Shown in pieces: positions 5,525 through 8,357 of a DNA stretch of 8,357 nucleotides (position 1 is its first letter; every line of letters starts with the position of its first letter). A model generated the notes under the pieces. That model saw only the letters and a program-made list of their open reading frames with translations. It was not told the origin of the DNA and did no database searches. A program made the position numbers and the translations under genes. Source of the stretch: Acidobacteriota bacterium (GTDB taxonomy: Bacteria; Acidobacteriota; Terriglobia; Acidiferrales; UBA7541); the NCBI GenBank assembly GCA_003161495.1, contig PMOP01000521.1, positions 8,720-17,076 on the forward strand. Reading direction: 5' to 3'.

Positions 5525-6418
5525 ATGGTAATCGCGTGGCTTTCCGGCTCGGTCGCGTTCGCGCAACAGCAACCGCAGCAAGCTGTTGCGAATCCTGAAA
5601 CGGCGCTGTCCGACGCGCTGTCCGCTGCTTGCCGGCAAGACTCTCCCGCTTTTGCTAAATCCCTGACGGCGGAAAACGCCGCTGCCTTCCGGGCTCTTCC
5701 CGGCGCGCAGCGCACCGCCATGATGAAAAGATTTGTGCTGCTGGAAGAACCGGGAAGAGCGCTGCTGTCAACCAGCGTCAACGGCCAAAAAATCATTCGC
5801 TGCGAGAGCCCGAGCTTCACCACGGAAATGCGGCTCGGCGAGACACGCGTCCGCGAAAACCTCGCCTTCGTTCCGATGGAAGTCCCGATCACCGGAGAGG
5901 ACCCGCGCAGGATCACGTTTGGCTTCGTGCGCGAAGGCGGAAACTGGAAGCTGCTTTCCGTGGGACTGATGCTTCTCGACGTGCCGGCGATGGCCAAGCA
6001 ATGGGAACAGGCCGATCTGGACGCGGGCGAAGATGCCGCAATCGCCGATCTGCATTCGGTGGCGCTGGCGCTGGATACCTACCGGCGCGCCTACGGGAAA
6101 TTTCCCGATGCGCTCTCCGCGCTTGGTCCCGCGCCGCCCAACGGAGTTTCGCCGGAGACGGCCAACCTGCTGGACACGGATCTGGCAGCCGGCAACAAGG
6201 GCGGATACACCCTCCGCTACACAGTCACACCCGCCGCCGGCAACCTGCCGGAGGACGAGGCGAATAAAGCGGAGACCTTCTCGCTGGCTTCCTCCCCGAC
6301 GGAATACGGCAAGACGGGCCGGCGATCGTTTTTTCTGGACTCGTCCGGAATCCTGCGCGGCGCCGACAAGCAAGGCGGCATCGCGACTTCCACCGACCCG
6401 CGAATCGGGCCCTCCTGA
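5525..6418 (+). CDS. Exported protein with pseudopilin-like C-terminal domain
   Basis: From the first in-frame ATG this is 297 aa. Residues 1-13 end in an AFA-QQQ signal-peptidase site. Residues 25-160 form an unrecognised domain of mixed helices and strands (for example FVPMEVPITGEDPRR). Residues 170-297 resemble the periplasmic part of acidobacterial type II secretion/pilin-like proteins: DLHSVALALDTYRRAYGKFPDAL, GGYTLRYTVTP, then SSPTEYGKTGRRSFFLDSSG. The hydrophobic pilin N-terminal helix and prepilin cleavage motif are absent, so it would be soluble or surface protein rather than a fibre subunit (inference). The start is uncertain: hydrophobic sequence and an RSPRGFSW n-region continue upstream without ATG/GTG/TTG until a GTG at 5369 inside the preceding repeat, which has GAGG nine bases before it. 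The coding frame is otherwise certain; function unknown. Confidence 0.75.
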   Translation: MVIAWLSGSVAFAQQQPQQAVANPETALSDALSAACRQDSPAFAKSLTAENAAAFRALPGAQRTAMMKRFVLLEEPGRALLSTSVNGQKIIRCESPSFTTEMRLGETRVRENLAFVPMEVPITGEDPRRITFGFVREGGNWKLLSVGLMLLDVPAMAKQWEQADLDAGEDAAIADLHSVALALDTYRRAYGKFPDALSALGPAPPNGVSPETANLLDTDLAAGNKGGYTLRYTVTPAAGNLPEDEANKAETFSLASSPTEYGKTGRRSFFLDSSGILRGADKQGGIATSTDPRIGPS

Positions 6419-6503
6419 CGATTTCTCTTTTGCATCACACGCCGCAAAGTTTCTTCTTGCCGGTCCATCTCGACCGGAGCCACAATAGGCATACCCTTCC
6501 GAT

Positions 6504-6571
6504 TTCCGCGAGGGAATGAGCGCGGAATCCCCCAATTCAGCTTAATACCACCGCGGAAGTGTGTTCCGCGG
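6504..6571. promoter_or_regulatory. Paired TTCCGCG/CGCGGAA inverted repeats upstream of the PilZ gene
   Basis: Four copies of one 7-base motif occur in alternating orientation: TTCCGCG at 6504-6510, CGCGGAA at 6521-6527, CGCGGAA at 6552-6558 and TTCCGCG at 6564-6570. The first two form a 7-base stem with a 10-base loop. The last two extend to a perfect 8-base stem (CCGCGGAA/TTCCGCGG) with a 5-base loop. No T-run follows either stem, so neither is a simple terminator. They fill most of the gap 6419-6603 and could be an operator or an RNA structure in the leader; function is inferred only from position. Confidence 0.55.
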
Positions 6572-6603
6572 CGTTGAGAAAAAACTTGTCCGAACGCTCC
6601 GAC

Positions 6604-7173
6604 ATGCCGACCGTACTGCCCGCGACTTTGCCCGAAGAACAGGCAAAAGGCGGCGGCCCTGAGCGGCGCGTGCAGACTCGCTATCCATTCACGGCGTCCG
6701 CGGACGTCTACGAACTTCGTTCGCAAACGCGGCTGAATGGACGCTGCTCGGATTTAAGCGTGGGGGGATGTTACGTGGATACACTTTCTCCGCTCGCAGT
6801 GGGCGCGGTCGTGCGAATTCGTCTGGTGCGAGACTCGCGCGCATTTGAAGCGGCGGCTGTCATCACTTACGCGCACACTTCGATGGGCATGGGGCTCGCG
6901 TTTACCGGAATGAAGCGCGAGGATCAGGAAGTATTACGATCCTGGATCGCGGATCTAAGCGGCGAACAACCCCCGGAGCTCACAGTTTCCTTGGAGCCGT
7001 CGGCTCCGGCGCCCGCGCCACCGGCTCCGCCTCCGATGGCACTCGAGACGGAGGCGACGGAGACAAATGCCAGCCTTCAGCCAATTGTTTATGAGCTAAT
7101 TACGTTGCTCATGAGAAAGAAACTCATAACGGAAAATGAAGGCGCGCTATTGCTGCGCCGGATGTTTCAGTGA
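6604..7173 (+). CDS. PilZ-domain protein (probable c-di-GMP receptor)
   Basis: A 189-aa cytoplasmic protein. The PilZ domain (about 18-118) has both parts of the c-di-GMP signature: RRVQTR at 21-26 (RxxxR) and DLSVGG at 50-55 (D/NxSxxG), followed by the typical GMGLAFTGM near 95-103. A proline/alanine-rich linker spans about 128-146. The C-terminal 30 residues (IVYELITLLMRKKLITENEGALLLRRMF) look like a short amphipathic helical module resembling SHOCT-type oligomerisation motifs (resemblance only). PilZ proteins bind cyclic di-GMP and control motility, adhesion or secretion by contact with partners; the partner here is unknown. The ATG at 6604 is preferred over an in-frame GTG at 6559, which falls in the loop of a hairpin; neither has a convincing ribosome site. 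It ends 15 bases before the repeat element at 7188. Confidence 0.88.
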   Translation: MPTVLPATLPEEQAKGGGPERRVQTRYPFTASADVYELRSQTRLNGRCSDLSVGGCYVDTLSPLAVGAVVRIRLVRDSRAFEAAAVITYAHTSMGMGLAFTGMKREDQEVLRSWIADLSGEQPPELTVSLEPSAPAPAPPAPPPMALETEATETNASLQPIVYELITLLMRKKLITENEGALLLRRMFQ

Positions 7174-7187
7174 AGCCCGACGCGAAT

Positions 7188-7321
7188 CTTTTGGAGGTCG
7201 GGACTTCAGTCCCGACGGAAAGAATCGACGGATCAGGGGTTTTAACCCTGAAGCTTCAGGGGCTGAAGCCCGCAATGAAACGCAACTTAGTTGGCCGAGC
7301 TGAAGCTCGGCCCTCCAAAAG
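7188..7321. repeat. 134-bp repeat element with terminal inverted repeats and internal palindromes
   Basis: CTTTTGGAGG (7188-7197) and CCTCCAAAAG (7312-7321) are perfect 10-base terminal inverted repeats. Inside lie a 9-base stem pair GTCGGGACT/AGTCCCGAC (7197-7216), a 16-base perfect palindrome CCCTGAAGCTTCAGGG (7246-7261), a 4-base GGGC/GCCC stem around TGAA (7260-7271) and an 8-base stem GGCCGAGC/GCTCGGCC with loop TGAA (7293-7312). Most hairpins share the CTGAAG/CTTCAG core. No transposase gene is present, so it would be a MITE-like or REP-cluster element moved in trans, if mobile at all. Frames reading through it look spurious. Confidence 0.8.
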
Positions 7322-7398
7322 GCAAAAATATTCTCATCAGGACAGCGCCGAAGTCTGGCATGGATGCCCGTTTTGGCGATAACATGGCAGGCTCAGCC

Positions 7399-8357
7399 AT
7401 GGCCCCTCTCCGCCCGCAAAGACTTCTGCGAATATCCCTGGCAGCGCCGCTTTTGCTGCAGGCGGCGTGCTGGGCTGCGCCGTCCGCGAAAGCGGCGCCG
7501 GCAAACGCCGCCAGGCAGGCCGCAACCACGCAGCAGACATCCGGCACGGAATCACCGCTTCCTGTTTTTGAAATGCACAGCGGTTTTTGGGTGAATCTGC
7601 ATCATTTTCTTTATCTTCAGGCGCGCCTGCTGAAAGGCAATTCGTCGTCGACGGAAACGGTGCGGGGAGCGGCGCAGCCGGATGAACTTCCCGTGTCGCT
7701 GATCGATTTCCCGGAAGCGGATATACACGCCTGGCAGGATGCCGTCGCGTTTTACACGAAGGATTTGGCGGGCCGGGACCTGTTGCTGAACGGCGACATG
7801 GAAATTATCAACAATCAACTTTCGGCAATGGAATCCTGTCCCGATCTGGAAGGCAAAACCACGCCGCTATGCAAATCCGGATTGCGGCAGGATCTGGTCG
7901 AAGCCCTGGAGCGCGCCGCGCCCGTTTATCGAACGCACTGGTGGGCGCAGCAGGATCGCACCAACCGGGATTGGATCGCCCAGGTTGCGCCGATGATTCA
8001 AAAAATGGGCGTCGAACTTTCCGGCCAACTCGCGGATGTGTACGAGAGGCCCTGGCCGCCACAGCGGCTGCGCGTCGACGTCGTTTGGTACGCAGGCCCT
8101 TTCGGGGCGTATACGACACTTGATCCGGTACACGTGACGATTTCCAGCCACGATGCGCGCAATCGCGGGGTGTACGGATTTGAAGTGCTGTTTCACGAGT
8201 CCTCGCACGCGCTGGCCGGCGCCGTGACCGCGGCGATTGCCCGCGAATTCCGCGCGCGCGACAAGCCCATACCGCGAGACTTCTGGCACGCACTGTTGTT
8301 TTACACCACAGGCGAAATCGTTCGCCGCGATGTGGAATACGGATCCATGACGTTTAC
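7399..8357 (+). CDS. Exported HExxH zinc-protease-like protein, truncated by the window end
   Basis: The frame is open from ATG to the last base of the window (319 codons, no stop). Residues 1-32 look like a signal sequence: basic RPQRLLR then LAAPLLLQAACWAA, with cleavage likely near SAKA. Two further in-frame ATGs upstream, at 7384 and 7360, are possible starts; none has a strong ribosome site. The mature part contains VFEMHSGFWVNLHHFLY (56-72), a conserved-looking beginning of an unrecognised family. HESSH at 266-270 within VLFHESSHALAG is a zinc-metalloprotease motif, and GEIVRR with Glu306 could supply a third ligand in gluzincin fashion (inference). Its substrate and family are not recognised, and anything after residue 319 is outside the window. 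Placement just after the repeat element says nothing about operon membership. Confidence 0.8.
   Translation, partial: MAPLRPQRLLRISLAAPLLLQAACWAAPSAKAAPANAARQAATTQQTSGTESPLPVFEMHSGFWVNLHHFLYLQARLLKGNSSSTETVRGAAQPDELPVSLIDFPEADIHAWQDAVAFYTKDLAGRDLLLNGDMEIINNQLSAMESCPDLEGKTTPLCKSGLRQDLVEALERAAPVYRTHWWAQQDRTNRDWIAQVAPMIQKMGVELSGQLADVYERPWPPQRLRVDVVWYAGPFGAYTTLDPVHVTISSHDARNRGVYGFEVLFHESSHALAGAVTAAIAREFRARDKPIPRDFWHALLFYTTGEIVRRDVEYGSMTF

Noticed and set aside
5768..6535. Minus-strand open frame of 255 codons
   Set aside because: It is antisense to the exported-protein gene and has no recognisable motif or ribosome site.
6559..6603. GTG start at 6559 for the PilZ protein
   Set aside because: It falls in the loop of a perfect hairpin, lacks a ribosome site and adds 15 residues with no family resemblance; kept only as an alternative.
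7170..7382. Small plus-strand frame of 70 codons after the PilZ gene
   Set aside because: Almost all of it is translated from the palindromic repeat element, which explains its open frame.

Overview
The window is a GC-rich (roughly 58%, estimated by eye) bacterial chromosomal segment with nine supported protein genes, the last cut off by the window edge. Dense hairpin-forming intergenic repeats, a PilZ protein with a proline-rich tail and a secreted protein with a pilin-like C-terminus suggest an Acidobacteriota chromosome. That assignment is inference; no rRNA, tRNA or other marker gene is present to confirm it.

Region 1 (17-3182, minus strand) is a sulfur-carrier cluster. In transcription order it encodes a CysM-type PLP cysteine synthase, a JAMM/Mec-type metalloprotease, a CysO-type ubiquitin-fold sulfur carrier and a MoeZ-type adenylyltransferase-rhodanese. 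Together they match the thiocarboxylate route to cysteine known from Mycobacterium tuberculosis: MoeZ adenylates and sulfurates the carrier C-terminus, CysM joins the thiocarboxylate to an activated serine, and Mec releases cysteine from the carrier. The unusual point is that the carrier does not end in Gly-Gly. It has a basic six-residue tail after it, so something, most simply the neighbouring JAMM protease, must first trim it. A large REPIN-like inverted repeat separates the synthase from the protease gene.

Region 2 (3183-4844) holds a convergent pair: an unrecognised 160-aa protein (plus) and a glutaredoxin-like protein with an N-terminal helical domain (minus). It is bracketed by two related inverted repeats built on the same core but with opposite arm topology. 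A 26-bp perfect AT-rich palindrome follows.

Region 3 (4845-7173, plus strand) encodes a small stand-alone receiver-like protein, two further repeat elements, a secreted protein whose C-terminal half resembles an acidobacterial pseudopilin, and a PilZ-domain protein that probably senses c-di-GMP. The intergenic DNA before the PilZ gene carries four copies of a 7-bp motif arranged as two hairpins.

Region 4 (7174-8357) has a 134-bp element with 10-bp terminal inverted repeats and several internal palindromes, then the 5' part of a gene for an exported protein with an HESSH zinc-protease motif. The gene runs off the window end. I see no CRISPR array, insertion sequence, phage gene or RNA gene.
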